Shown: positions 44,964 through 54,082, counted from the stretch's first letter. The stretch: 64,000 nt of DNA from Brachybacterium equifaecis (GCF_023509525.1 NZ_JAKNCJ010000001.1:372001-436000), one strand, 5' to 3'. The notes: a model not told the origin generated them from the letters alone. Numbers and translations are program-made.

Positions 44964-45700
44964 GCGGGCTTCAGCATGTATCCGGCCCCGCGCACCGTGT
45001 GGATCATCGGCTCGCGCCCCAGATCGATGCGCTTGCGCAGGTAGGAGATGTAGAGCTCGACGATGTTGGCCTGCCCGCCGAAGTCGTAGTTCCACACGGC
45101 GTCGAGGATCTGCGACTTCGACAGCACACGCTGCGGGTTCTCCATCAGGTACTGCAGGAGCTGGTACTGGGTGGCCGTGAGGGCGATGGCATCGCCGCCG
45201 CGCGTCACCTCATGGGTGTCGAGGTTCATCACGAGATCGCCGACGACCAGCTCGCTGCTCGAGAGCGCGGTCACTCCCGAGCGCTGCACGAGCCGGTGCA
45301 GGCGCAGCAGCACCTCCTCCATGGTGAAGGGCTTGGTGACGTAGTCGTCGGCCCCGGCGGCGAGGCCGGTGACCCGATCGGCGGGGGCGTCCATCGCCGT
45401 CAGCATCAGGGAGGGGACCTCGGGCTGCAGCGCGCGGATCCGGCGCAGCACCTCGAGGCCCTCGATGCCGGGGAGCATCCGATCCAGCACCAGCACATCG
45501 GGTCGGATCTCCCGGGCGATGCGCACCGCCTCCAGCCCGTCTCCGACGACGGTCGCCTCCCAGCCGATCATCTGCAGCGGGAAGCGCAGGAGGTCGGCGA
45601 TCATCGGCTCGTCCTCGACCACGAGCACCCGGATCGGCGAGCCGTCGGGGTGCTGGAGGGCGGGCAGCGCCGCGAGAGCGGCGACAGGGCTGTGGGACAT
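44960..45700 (-). CDS. OmpR-family response regulator
   Basis: 246 aa. After 22 extra residues the receiver has VLVVEDEPMIADLL, phosphorylated Asp in DVLVLDRMLPG, and GADDYVTKPF. The trans_reg_C winged helix has LTATQYQLLQYLMENPQRVLSKSQILDAVWNYDF and YISYLRKRID. AGGAG precedes the ATG at 45700 by 7 nt, so it is leadered. It is the first gene of the regulator-kinase operon. Confidence 0.96.
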   Translation of the reverse strand: MSHSPVAALAALPALQHPDGSPIRVLVVEDEPMIADLLRFPLQMIGWEATVVGDGLEAVRIAREIRPDVLVLDRMLPGIEGLEVLRRIRALQPEVPSLMLTAMDAPADRVTGLAAGADDYVTKPFTMEEVLLRLHRLVQRSGVTALSSSELVVGDLVMNLDTHEVTRGGDAIALTATQYQLLQYLMENPQRVLSKSQILDAVWNYDFGGQANIVELYISYLRKRIDLGREPMIHTVRGAGYMLKPA

Positions 45701-45962
45701 GGCGGGCTCCTGGTCAGGGGCAGCGGTGCGCTGCGATGGGTCGACACTAGCCCTGCGAGCGCGCGAGCCGCCCGCTCCCCCGCTCGATCCTGGGATGCTC
45801 ACAGCAGGTCGGGCGCCCGCGCACAGCAGATGCACAGTCCCGGCGCGCCGGGGCGGTGCCGGCTGAGTCGGGGGTCACGCCCCGTGCCTCGCGGGCCGGG
45901 CGCGTGGCAAGCTGGGGAGCTCACCCCCGGTCCTCGCGGCCGCGCACCCCAGGAGGAACCTG

Positions 45963-46235
45963 ATGTCCTATGCAGGCGAGCCGTTCACCGCGAAGTGCCG
46001 CGCGGCGGGGAAGACCGTCGAGGTCGGCTCCGAGGAGACGCTCCTGCAGGCGCTCCTGGACGCGGGGATCTCCGTGGACTACTCCTGCGAGGGCGGGGTG
46101 TGCGGCACCTGCGTGGTGCCGCTGATCGCGGGCGAGGTCATCCACCAGGACGAGTTCCTGCTGGAGGACGAGCGCGCCGAGCGCATGACCCCCTGCGTCT
46201 CCCGCGGCATCGGGGAGATCGAGATCGACGTCTGA
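45963..46235 (+). CDS. Plant-type 2Fe-2S ferredoxin
   Basis: 90 aa. The cluster motif is CEGGVCGTC (first three Cys, C-x4-C-x2-C) followed about 30 residues later by the fourth Cys in TPCVSRGIG. AGGAGG precedes the ATG by 7 nt. No reductase or P450 gene is adjacent, so its partner lies elsewhere. It may serve as an electron donor to oxygenases. Confidence 0.93.
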   Translation: MSYAGEPFTAKCRAAGKTVEVGSEETLLQALLDAGISVDYSCEGGVCGTCVVPLIAGEVIHQDEFLLEDERAERMTPCVSRGIGEIEIDV

Positions 46236-46389
46236 GAGCGGGCGCGGATCCGCCCGGGCCCTCCTCCGGGTACGACCCTGGTCTGCCCCGGATCAGCTCT
46301 GGGTCTGATGTCGTCGGGCCTCGCTGCGCGGCAGGGTGGAGCCATGGCGCCGATGCTCGTCGGCGCGGGATCCCCAGGAGGCACCCGAG

Positions 46390-46653
46390 ATGACGACCGC
46401 TCCCCGCACCGTCCTCAGCAGCGTCGATCTCAGCAGAGCCGATCTCTCGACCCCCGGCCGCCCCCGCGCCCACTCCGCCAGATCACGGCTGGCTCCGCCG
46501 CTGCTGGTGCTCGCGCTGCTCGCACTGCTGGCCGCCCTGATCGGCGGACCCTCCCTGGGTCTCGGCGCCGGGACCCTGCTCTGCGCCGCGTCGCTGGCGC
46601 TGCTGGGCCTCAGCGTCCTGGCCGCGCGCAGCGTCGGATCGGCTGACGGCTGA
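46390..46653 (+). CDS. Small two-pass membrane protein
   Basis: 87 aa. An N-terminal polar segment (TVLSSVDLSRADLS) is followed by two hydrophobic helices (about 35-53 and 58-78) and a short RSVGSADG end. AGGAGG at 46376-46381, 8 nt before the ATG, supports the start. No homologue recognised. Confidence 0.7.
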   Translation: MTTAPRTVLSSVDLSRADLSTPGRPRAHSARSRLAPPLLVLALLALLAALIGGPSLGLGAGTLLCAASLALLGLSVLAARSVGSADG

Positions 46654-46682
46654 CGGCTGACGGCTGAGGCTGAGGCTGACGG
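46641..46682. repeat. Tandem GGCTGAC/GGCTGA short repeat
   Basis: Three adjoining GGCTGAC units, then GGCTGA twice and another GGCTGAC, overlapping the 3' end of the small membrane gene. It gives a stop codon (TGA) in each unit and may have arisen by slippage. Confidence 0.85.
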
Positions 46683-46706
46683 CAGGATGCTGAGACCCAT
46701 CCCCTC

Positions 46707-48551
46707 TCAGACGCTCGCGTCCCGCGCGGCGAGCGCGGCGAAGGCGCCGCCCCTCTGGATCAGCTCGTCATAGGTGCCGCGCTCGAGCACTCGCCCCTTC
46801 TCGAGCACCACGATCTGATCCGCATGGCGGATGGTGGAGAGCCGGTGCGCGATCGAGATGGTGGTGCGGCCGGAGCTGAGAGCGGCGAGCGCCCCGCTCA
46901 TCGCCTGCTCCGTGAGGGTGTCCAGCGCGCTGGTCGCCTCGTCGAGGAGCAGCACGGGCGGATCCCGCAGGATCGTGCGCGCGAGCGCGAGACGCTGCTT
47001 CTCGCCTCCGGAGAAGCGATAGCCCCGCTCCCCGACGACCGTCTGGTACCCCTCGGGAAGTGACGCGATGTGGTCGTGGATCTGCGCGATGCGGCACGCG
47101 CGCACGAGATCCTCATCGCTCGCCTCCGGCGCCGCGAAACGCAGGTTCTCGGCGATGCTCGCGTGCAGCAGATACATCTCCTGGGTGACCACGCCGACGC
47201 AGTCCGCGATGCTGCGGAGCGTGAGGTCGCGCAGGTCGTGGCCGTCGAGCGTCACCGAGCCCGCCGTCGGGTCGTAGAGACGGGCCATGAGGTAGCCGGT
47301 CGTCGTCTTCCCGGAGCCCGTGGTGCCGACGAGCGCCGTGTGGGTGCCGGGATCGACAGAGATGTCGAGGCCGTGGAGGGTGTCCTCCTCCGAGCCCGGG
47401 TAGCGGAAGTGCACGCCGCGCAGCCGCACCTCTCCGCGTACCCGGGCGGGGTCGAGCGCCAGCGCTCCGGGCTTCTCGGCGATCGTGACGGGCGCGTCGA
47501 GGTATTCGAAGACCCGGGTGAACAGGGCGAGGGACGAGCTGACCTGGGTGGCCACCCGCAGCAGCCCGTTGATCTGCGGGTACAGACCCGACTGCAGGGC
47601 GATGAACGCGACGAGAGTGCCGATGGTGATGCCGGGGGTCTCGCCAAACAGGAGCGCCCCGCCCAGGAGATACGTGAGCGCGGGGATGACCGACATCAGC
47701 GTCGTGTAGAGCGCCATCTGCCAGCGGCCCGCGGTGGTCGAGGAGACGCCGAGGTCGGCCAGGCGCCGGGAGAGGCCGTCGAAGTGGGCGGTGAGCTCGG
47801 CGGTGCGCCCCATGGTCGTGCCGAGCAGGATGCCGCTGACGGACAGAGACTCCTGGATCGAGGAGGAGAGATCGGCGGCGGTCTCCTGCTGGGCTTTCGT
47901 GATGGCGCGGCGGCGCAGCCCCACACGCCGGTTCATCCACACCGCGAGCGGCACGGTGATCAGCGAGAACAGGGTCAGGCGCCAGTCCATCGCGGCCATC
48001 GCCGCCACCGCCATGGCGATCGCGGCGACGGAGGACACGATGGAGGTGAGCACGCTCGTGACGACAGCCTGCATCGCACCGATGTCGTTGAAGATGCGCG
48101 ACTGGACCTCGCCGGTGCGGGTGCGCGTGAAGAACCCCAGACCCATGCGCTGGAGGTGCCCGAAGGTCGCCACGCGCAGGTCGTGCATGATCGCCTGGCC
48201 CACGCCGGTCGAGAGCATCCCCTGGATCACTCCGAGCACGGCGGAGATCGTCGTCACCGCGATCATCCCGCCCACGCACCACGCGAGGATGTCCATGCGC
48301 CGATCCGGGAGCGCAACGTCCACGATCTCGCGCACGAGGAACGGGGAGATCACGCCAGTCGCCGCCGCCAGGGCGATCAGGAGCCCCACGACGGCGAGTG
48401 TGCCGCGGTAGGGGGCGAACAGACGAAGGATCCGGCGGGTGTCGGCCTTCTGCCCGGGGGCGAGCCGGCGATCCTCCGCTCCCGGCATCGCGCGGCCCCC
48501 TCCCCCGCCGCCCATGCCGCCGCCCATCCCGGGGCCGTGGGCCATGCTCAC
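46707..48551 (-). CDS. ABC exporter half-transporter (ATP-binding/permease)
   Basis: 614 aa. A Gly/Met-rich N terminus (GPGMGGGMGGGGGGRAM) is followed by a six-helix ABC_membrane domain (about 45-330) and a NBD with Walker A ALVGTTGSGKTTTGYLMA, signature FSGGEKQRLALARTIL and Walker B VLLLDEATSALD. The type is the multidrug/lipid exporter class such as MsbA/BmrA; the substrate is unknown. The gene is followed on the same strand by nothing within 50 nt, and no second half-transporter is adjacent, so it may form a homodimer. Confidence 0.93.
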   Translation of the reverse strand: MSMAHGPGMGGGMGGGGGGRAMPGAEDRRLAPGQKADTRRILRLFAPYRGTLAVVGLLIALAAATGVISPFLVREIVDVALPDRRMDILAWCVGGMIAVTTISAVLGVIQGMLSTGVGQAIMHDLRVATFGHLQRMGLGFFTRTRTGEVQSRIFNDIGAMQAVVTSVLTSIVSSVAAIAMAVAAMAAMDWRLTLFSLITVPLAVWMNRRVGLRRRAITKAQQETAADLSSSIQESLSVSGILLGTTMGRTAELTAHFDGLSRRLADLGVSSTTAGRWQMALYTTLMSVIPALTYLLGGALLFGETPGITIGTLVAFIALQSGLYPQINGLLRVATQVSSSLALFTRVFEYLDAPVTIAEKPGALALDPARVRGEVRLRGVHFRYPGSEEDTLHGLDISVDPGTHTALVGTTGSGKTTTGYLMARLYDPTAGSVTLDGHDLRDLTLRSIADCVGVVTQEMYLLHASIAENLRFAAPEASDEDLVRACRIAQIHDHIASLPEGYQTVVGERGYRFSGGEKQRLALARTILRDPPVLLLDEATSALDTLTEQAMSGALAALSSGRTTISIAHRLSTIRHADQIVVLEKGRVLERGTYDELIQRGGAFAALAARDASV

Positions 48552-48555
48552 CGGC

Positions 48556-49371
48556 TCAGATCCCCGCGCCGCGGGCGACCTTGTGGGCGGCTGCCTGGGC
48601 GAGGGGCCGCAGCGTCACGAGGTCCAGGTTCACGTGCTGGGGCGCGTGCAGCGCATAGGCGATGACGTCGGCGACATCCTCCGCGCGCAGCGGCTCCTCG
48701 ACACCTTCGTAGACGGCAGCCGCAGCCGCGCGGTCCCCGCCGAGCCGCACAAGGGAGAACTCCTCGGTGGCCACCATCCCGGGGGCGATCTCGATGACGC
48801 GGATCGGCTCGCCGTTCAGCTCGAGGCGCAGGGCGGCGGCCATCATGTGCTCTCCGGCCTTCGCCGCGTTGTATCCGGCACCGCCCTCGTACGCGACCTG
48901 CGCAGCCGTCGAGGAGAGAACGAGGATGCTGCCGCTGCCCGAGCGGCGGACGGCGGGCAGGAGGGCCTGCGTGACCCGCACGGGCCCGAGCGTGTTCGAT
49001 TCGAACATGGCGCGCCACTTGGCGAGGTCGGCGCCCTCGACGGTCTCGGTGCCGAGCGCCCCTCCTGCCACGTGGACCAGCGCGTGCAGACCCTGCGGGA
49101 ACAGCTCGTCCACACGGCCGGCGAGTCGGGAGACGGACTCGTCGTCGGTGACGTCGACCCGCAGGATCTCGCAGCCGTTCTCCTGCGCGAGCTGCGACAG
49201 GCGCTCCTCGCGCCGCGCGACCGCAAGCACGCGCCAGTCGTCGGCCACAAGACGCTCGGCGGTGGCCCGCCCGATGCCCGAGGAGGCACCGGTGACGACG
49301 GCCGTCCGCTCGGCCCCCGGCGTACGGGGGTCGACGGTGGTCACGGACGGGGAGGGAAGGGTCTCGCTCAT
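48556..49371 (-). CDS. SDR-family oxidoreductase
   Basis: 271 aa. The NAD(P)-binding motif is VVTGASSGIGRATAERL (about 25-41), the NAG-like AGGALGTE region is present, and the catalytic Ser and Tyr-Lys are in ILVLSSTAAQ and GYNAAKAGE. Substrate unknown. The ATG at 49371 follows TACTCT by 6 nt, so it is leaderless. It diverges from the EndoIII-like gene at 49442, which is also apparently leaderless. Confidence 0.93.
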   Translation of the reverse strand: MSETLPSPSVTTVDPRTPGAERTAVVTGASSGIGRATAERLVADDWRVLAVARREERLSQLAQENGCEILRVDVTDDESVSRLAGRVDELFPQGLHALVHVAGGALGTETVEGADLAKWRAMFESNTLGPVRVTQALLPAVRRSGSGSILVLSSTAAQVAYEGGAGYNAAKAGEHMMAAALRLELNGEPIRVIEIAPGMVATEEFSLVRLGGDRAAAAAVYEGVEEPLRAEDVADVIAYALHAPQHVNLDLVTLRPLAQAAAHKVARGAGI

Positions 49372-49377
49372 GGCTCC

Positions 49378-49383
49378 AGAGTA
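49378..49383 (-). promoter_or_regulatory. -10 TACTCT for leaderless SDR transcript
   Basis: Minus strand TACTCT-GGAGCC-ATG; the six-nt spacing places the transcription start at the start codon. Confidence 0.5.
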
Positions 49384-49429
49384 CGAGCGCTGCCGACGGC
49401 GGACGCACCGCACACGTCGGTCGCGGCGC

Positions 49430-49435
49430 TAGCGT
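49430..49435 (+). promoter_or_regulatory. -10 TAGCGT for leaderless EndoIII-like transcript
   Basis: TAGCGT-GATCCC-GTG; six-nt spacer to the GTG at 49442 without ribosome-binding site. It is 47 nt from the divergent SDR -10 element. Confidence 0.5.
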
Positions 49436-49441
49436 GATCCC

Positions 49442-50089
49442 GTGACGACCTCCGACGACCCCCGCGACCTCGCCGCGCGCCTCGTGCGCGAGCACGGCAC
49501 GACATTCGCCGCCGATGCCGGGATCGCGCTGCGCGACGAGCCCTCCGCACTGTGGGAGCTGCTGCTCCTCACCCTGCTGCTCTCGGCGCGGATCCGCTCG
49601 CAGGCCGCCGTGGACACCGCCCGCGTGCTGATCGGCGCGGGATGGACCAGCCCCGAGCGCCTCGCCGCCTCCACCCACCGCCAGCGAGTCGCGGTGCTCG
49701 GCCGCGGCGGCTACCGCCGCTACGACGAGTCGACGTCCGCGAAGCTCGCGCACGCCGCGTCCCTGCTGCAGGATCGCTGGGGCGGGGACCTGCGCGCCCT
49801 CCGGGACGAGGCCGGCGGGGATCCCGCGCGCATCGCGCGACTGCTCCAGGAGTTCGAGGGCATCGGGCCGACGGGCGCACGGATCTTCCTGCGCGAGGTC
49901 CAGGCGGTCTGGCCGAGCGTGCGGCCCGCCGCGGACGACCTCGTGCGCAAAGGCGCCCGGGCGGCGGGGCTGCCGACGGACCCGTCCGCGCTGGCCGATC
50001 TCGTCACCGGGGACGAGCTGGCGCCGCTGTGCGCCGCGATGGTGCGGGTCGCGCGCGATCCGCAGCTCCTCGAGCGCGCCGGCATCTGA
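49442..50089 (+). CDS. HhH-GPD family endonuclease III-like protein
   Basis: 215 aa. It has a helix-hairpin-helix EFEGIGPTGARIFLREV (about 138-154) and a following acidic segment RPAADDLVRKGA, the position of the catalytic Asp in EndoIII. T144 replaces the usual Lys of the lyase site and there are no C-terminal iron-sulfur cysteines, so it is probably a monofunctional glycosylase or a non-catalytic relative. GTG start at 49442, leaderless. Confidence 0.82.
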   Translation: MTTSDDPRDLAARLVREHGTTFAADAGIALRDEPSALWELLLLTLLLSARIRSQAAVDTARVLIGAGWTSPERLAASTHRQRVAVLGRGGYRRYDESTSAKLAHAASLLQDRWGGDLRALRDEAGGDPARIARLLQEFEGIGPTGARIFLREVQAVWPSVRPAADDLVRKGARAAGLPTDPSALADLVTGDELAPLCAAMVRVARDPQLLERAGI

Positions 50090-50094
50090 GCGAC

Positions 50095-50100
50095 TAGACT
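50095..50100 (+). promoter_or_regulatory. -10 TAGACT for the ABC-2 exporter operon
   Basis: TAGACT-CCTCCG-GTG; six-nt spacer to the start at 50107 of the first permease gene, with no ribosome-binding site. It is 5 nt after the stop of the EndoIII-like gene. Confidence 0.5.
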
Positions 50101-50106
50101 CCTCCG

Positions 50107-50901
50107 GTGCTCTCGTACTGGCGGATCCTCACCGCGACCTTCCGCCAGCACACGACCTATCGCACCGCGACGCTCGCGGGGATCTTCACGAACTCGATGT
50201 TCGGGCTCATCCGCGCCTCGATCCTGCTGGCGGCGATCCATGCCGCCGGCGGGGAGCTGAACGGGTACACCGCGCTCCAGGCCGCCACCTACGTATGGCT
50301 CGGGCAGGCGCTGCTCGCGCCGATCGAGGCCTTCGGCACGCGCGAGGTGGCTGCTCGCGTGCACCAGGGCGATGTGGCGGTCGATCTCCTGCGGCCGCTG
50401 AGCTTCCTGGGGCTGTTCTTCGCCCAGAAGCTCGGCCGCTCCTCCTATTACCTGCTCGCGCGCGGCATCCCCCCGATGCTGATCGGCGCGCTGCTGACGG
50501 GTCTCGCCCTGCCCGAGGATCCGCTGAGCTATCCGCTCGGCGTGCTCACGATCGCTCTCGCGATCACGGTCGCGTTCCTCGGGGACATGCTCGTGAACCT
50601 CGCGGCGTTCTGGATCCTCGAGACCCGCGGCCTCACCGTCCTCTACAACTCGGTGATGAACCTGCTCTCCGGCTTCCTGATCCCGATCCTCTGGTTCCCT
50701 CCGTGGCTGCTCGCGATCGCCCGCTGGACGCCGTTCCCCTCCATGGTGCAGACCCCCATCGATGTGCTCTCCGGCCGTGTGGGGCCGGCGTCGGCTATCG
50801 GCCTGATCGGCGTGCAGTCGGCCTGGATCCTCGTGCTGCTCCTCGCCGCCGCGGTCATGCTGCGCGCCGGCGCCCGCTCCCTGGAGGTGCAGGGTGGCTG
50901 A
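50107..50901 (+). CDS. ABC-2-type permease, first subunit (ABC2_membrane_6-like)
   Basis: 264 aa with six hydrophobic segments (about 20-40, 55-75, 110-130, 137-160, 170-195, 230-250). The segment IEAFGTREVAARVHQGDVAVDLLRPLSFLG is characteristic of the DUF990-like permeases. GTG start. Its stop overlaps the next gene by 8 nt. The unit is two permeases plus one ATPase, forming a heteromeric exporter; substrate unknown. Confidence 0.9.
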   Translation: MLSYWRILTATFRQHTTYRTATLAGIFTNSMFGLIRASILLAAIHAAGGELNGYTALQAATYVWLGQALLAPIEAFGTREVAARVHQGDVAVDLLRPLSFLGLFFAQKLGRSSYYLLARGIPPMLIGALLTGLALPEDPLSYPLGVLTIALAITVAFLGDMLVNLAAFWILETRGLTVLYNSVMNLLSGFLIPILWFPPWLLAIARWTPFPSMVQTPIDVLSGRVGPASAIGLIGVQSAWILVLLLAAAVMLRAGARSLEVQGG

Positions 50902-51727
50902 TCGCGCGTCCCGTCTCGACCGCCCGGTCGGCCCCCTGCGCATGGCCGCGGCGCTCTACGGCTCCCGCATCCGTTCGCAGGCATCCTTCCGCGCGAGCTT
51001 CGCGGCCGACCTCGCCGGCCAGGCCCTGCTGGTGATCGTCGAGTTCATCGAGCTGTGGGTGATCCTCTCCCAGGTCGGCGTGTTCGGCGGGATGACCCTC
51101 ACGCAGGTCGCGGTCGTCTACGGTCTCGCCTCGCTCGCCTTCGGCCTCGCGGACCTCGCCTTCGGTGAGGTCGAGCAGGTCTCCTCCCTCGTCCGCTCGG
51201 GAAGGCTCGAGACCCTCCTGATCCGGCCCGTGCCGCTGCTGCTCCAGCTCTCGAGCCTGGATCTCTCGCTGCGGCGCATCGGCCGGATCGCGGTGGGTCT
51301 GGCGATGTACGTCGGTGCTCTGCTCGCCGCGGGCTTCTCCCCCGGAGCGGCGGACCTTGTGCTGGCGATTCTCGCGCCGCTCGCAGGCGCGGCGATCTTC
51401 TCCGCCCTGTTCGTGGCCGCGGGCGCCCTGCAGTTCTGGCTGATCGACGGGCGGGAGTTCGCGAACGCCTTCACCTACGGCGGCAACTATGTGGCCACCA
51501 CTCCCGGCGCCGTGTTCGGCGCCCCGATGCGCGCCTTCTTCACCTTCGTCATCCCGGCGACCCTCGTCGCCTACACCCCCGCCCTCGTGCTCCTGGACCT
51601 GCCCGGCCCCGCCCTGCTGCCGCAGTGGACGGGCTGGCTGGGGCTGCCCGCCGCGATCCTGCTGTGGACCGCGACGGCGCTGCTGTGGCGCGCGGGGGTT
51701 CGCCGATACACAGGAGCAGGCGGATGA
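50894..51727 (+). CDS. ABC-2-type permease, second subunit
   Basis: 277 aa with six hydrophobic segments. The segment LAFGEVEQVSSLVRSGRLETLLIRPVPLLLQLSSLDL parallels the first permease, so the two arose by duplication. GTG start overlapping the first subunit gene; it ends in an ATGA overlap with the ATPase gene. Confidence 0.9.
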   Translation: MADRASRLDRPVGPLRMAAALYGSRIRSQASFRASFAADLAGQALLVIVEFIELWVILSQVGVFGGMTLTQVAVVYGLASLAFGLADLAFGEVEQVSSLVRSGRLETLLIRPVPLLLQLSSLDLSLRRIGRIAVGLAMYVGALLAAGFSPGAADLVLAILAPLAGAAIFSALFVAAGALQFWLIDGREFANAFTYGGNYVATTPGAVFGAPMRAFFTFVIPATLVAYTPALVLLDLPGPALLPQWTGWLGLPAAILLWTATALLWRAGVRRYTGAGG

Positions 51728-52743
51728 ACCAGTCCCCGACCCCCACCCGCGATCCGGCCGTCGGCGAGCGCGGCCCTGCCGTCGCGCTCACGGCCCTGCG
51801 ACGCGACTACACGGTGCACGCGAAGGCCGACGGCGCCCGTCGCCGCACCGCGCGCGTGATCCGCGCGGTCGACGACCTCACCCTGCACATCGAGCGCGGG
51901 GAGGCGGTCGGCTTCGTCGGCGCGAACGGAGCCGGGAAGTCCACGACCATCAAGATGATGACGGGCATCCTCCAGCCCACCTCAGGAGACGTGCGGGTGC
52001 TCGGGCGCTCGCCCGTGGCCGAGAGGCGCCAGCTCGCACGCGAGATCGGGGTGGTCTTCGGACAGCGCTCCCAGCTGTGGTGGGATCTGCCGCTGCGCGA
52101 CTCCTTCGCGATCCTCGGCGCCATGCACCGCCTCACCGAGCGCGAGCGGCGCGCACGGCTGGACCGCCTGGTGGCGGGCCTTGACCTCTCTGGCTTCCTG
52201 GACCGGCCCGTGCGCCAGCTCTCGCTCGGGCAGCGGATGCGCGGGGAGGTCGCCGCGGCGCTCCTGCACTCCCCGCAGCTCGTGATCCTCGATGAGCCGA
52301 CGATCGGGCTGGACATGGTCTCGAAGGAGGGCTTGCGGCGCTTCCTCACCGAGGACCGCGCCGAACGGGGCACGACCCTGTTCCTCACCACCCATGACAT
52401 GAGCGATGTCGAGCGGCTCGCGGAGCGGATCGTGATCGTCGACGGCGGCGCGGTCGCCTACGACGGGGCGCTCGCGGATCTGCGCGAATCCCTCGGCGCG
52501 CCCCGCGAGCTGATCCTCGACCTCGCCTCTCCGCGGGAGGAGCCGCTGCGCGTCCCGCCCGGCGCTCAGTGCGCGGGCATCGAGGCGGGCGGGATCCGCC
52601 ACCGGATCCGCTTCTCGGGCGCCGACCTCACCGTCCCGGTGCTGCTCGCATCGCTCTCCGAGCAGGCGGAGATCGCGGATCTCTCGCTCGCGGAGCCCGC
52701 GATCGAGGATCTCGTGCGCCGGATCTCCGCGCAGGAGCGGTGA
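51724..52743 (+). CDS. ABC transporter ATP-binding protein
   Basis: 339 aa. Walker A VGFVGANGAGKSTTIKMM, signature LSLGQRMRGEVAAALL (a variant LSLGQ), and Walker B LVILDEPTIGLD. The C-terminal extension of about 100 residues is typical of exporter ATPases in this class. It acts with the two permeases. A disorder-prone N terminus (SPTPTRDPAVGERG) precedes the domain. Confidence 0.93.
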   Translation: MNQSPTPTRDPAVGERGPAVALTALRRDYTVHAKADGARRRTARVIRAVDDLTLHIERGEAVGFVGANGAGKSTTIKMMTGILQPTSGDVRVLGRSPVAERRQLAREIGVVFGQRSQLWWDLPLRDSFAILGAMHRLTERERRARLDRLVAGLDLSGFLDRPVRQLSLGQRMRGEVAAALLHSPQLVILDEPTIGLDMVSKEGLRRFLTEDRAERGTTLFLTTHDMSDVERLAERIVIVDGGAVAYDGALADLRESLGAPRELILDLASPREEPLRVPPGAQCAGIEAGGIRHRIRFSGADLTVPVLLASLSEQAEIADLSLAEPAIEDLVRRISAQER

Positions 52744-52794
52744 GCCTGCTCCGCGTATCCTGGGGGCTCCGAGCCGCCGATGAAGGAGCCCTTC

Positions 52795-54057
52795 GTGAGC
52801 ACAGCCCAGCCGTCCGTCGGCCGCATGATCGCGAGCGGTCTCGCCGCGGTGCCCGCCGTGAACCGCAAGGACGCTCCGCGCACGCGCCATGAGGCGATGG
52901 CGAGAGGGATGCTCGATCATCTGCTGCGCGATCGCCGCGCGCGCCGCGCGTTCACGCGCCGCATCGCCCGGATCGACACCGAGGTGCCCACCTTCCGCAC
53001 GACGACCCGCACCGGCCCCACCGCGTTCGACCTCATCGCGCAGGCCCCGGCAGAGGGCAAGGGCGAGGGCACGCTCGGCGTGAAGCTCGTGGTGGACGGC
53101 GAGATGGATGCCGAGCGGATCCGGGAGCTGCTCGACGGGTTCCGCGACCACCCGGGCAATCGGCTGCTGCTGGTCATCCCGCGATCTCGTCGCCAGGAGA
53201 TCGCGGCCGACGACGACCGGCTGCGGATCGTCACCTGGGCCCAGGTGGTCAAGCGCATGAGCGCCAAGGACGAGGAGCGCGCGGAGCTCTGGCGCGCTCT
53301 CGGCGAGTTCGGCGAGAACGAGGCGGTGCCCGACGCCCACCAGCCCGTCTCCCCCGCCGTGCTGCTGGACCGGGAGGTCACCGAGGAGTTCCGCGCTCAC
53401 CTCCAGGCGATGCTGCTGGTGAGCCGTGAGCTGATGGGCCGCGCCCCGCGCTTCTCCTCCAGCCGTTCGCACCCCCGGGCCTGGCTGCACGTCGGCGGGA
53501 GCACGGGCGATCTGGGCGTCGAGTTGGACGCCGTGGAGGACGGCTCCGCGATCTGGCTCGTGGGCAGCCGCCCCACCCGCTCCTTCTCCCTCGGGATCGG
53601 AGCGCTGCCCGACGAGACCGCTCGCGCCGACGCCGAGAAGCGGGTGCGGGCGATCGCCGCTCGGGATGACTGGCGCCACGATCCCGACTTCGCGCTCGAG
53701 ACGGGACCGTTCATCGGGACGCCTGCGACCCGCACCATCGAGGACGCCCGCTCCCTGCTGTGGGAGGTGCTGGACCCCGCGCGGCTGGAAGGGGCAGGCT
53801 TCCCCCTCGTGCCGCGCCAGCAGCCCGACCTCGAGGAGAACCGCCTGGCGGTGCGCGTGCATGCCCCGGGCATCCCGCGCTCGGGCACGTTCCTCGTCTC
53901 CATCGGCGGATCGAGCACGTGGCGCACCCTCCTGCCGCGCGTGACCAGGGAGTACGACGGCCGCACCTACGTCATCCAGGCGAAGAAGACCGACACCGCG
54001 CAGGATCTGGTGAGTGCCGTCCACAAGGCCCTGCGCTCGCTCGCGACCAAGCCGTAG
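52795..54057 (+). CDS. Conserved-looking protein of unknown function
   Basis: 420 aa, no family recognised. The GTG at 52795 has AAGGAG at 52783-52788; an upstream ATG at 52780 lacks one. No signal peptide or membrane segment. An N-terminal basic helix (RTRHEAMARGMLDHLLRDRRARRAFTRRI) and a central Rossmann-like segment (GNRLLLVIPRSRRQEI) are seen. The C-terminal third has STWRTLLPRVTREYDGRTYVIQAKKTDTAQDLVSAVHKAL. A TATCCT hexamer at 52756-52761 could be its -10, with a short leader. Confidence 0.75.
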   Translation: MSTAQPSVGRMIASGLAAVPAVNRKDAPRTRHEAMARGMLDHLLRDRRARRAFTRRIARIDTEVPTFRTTTRTGPTAFDLIAQAPAEGKGEGTLGVKLVVDGEMDAERIRELLDGFRDHPGNRLLLVIPRSRRQEIAADDDRLRIVTWAQVVKRMSAKDEERAELWRALGEFGENEAVPDAHQPVSPAVLLDREVTEEFRAHLQAMLLVSRELMGRAPRFSSSRSHPRAWLHVGGSTGDLGVELDAVEDGSAIWLVGSRPTRSFSLGIGALPDETARADAEKRVRAIAARDDWRHDPDFALETGPFIGTPATRTIEDARSLLWEVLDPARLEGAGFPLVPRQQPDLEENRLAVRVHAPGIPRSGTFLVSIGGSSTWRTLLPRVTREYDGRTYVIQAKKTDTAQDLVSAVHKALRSLATKP

Positions 54058-54082
54058 GCCCCTCGGTGTCGCCGGGGCGGTC

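Noticed and set aside
46641-46682. GGCTGAC repeats as a CRISPR or VNTR-regulated element
   Set aside because: The units are adjacent with no spacers, and no cas genes are present; a short slippage repeat is sufficient.
52780-52794. ATG at 52780 as start of the unknown 420-aa protein
   Set aside because: No ribosome-binding site precedes it, whereas GTG at 52795 has AAGGAG 6 nt upstream.
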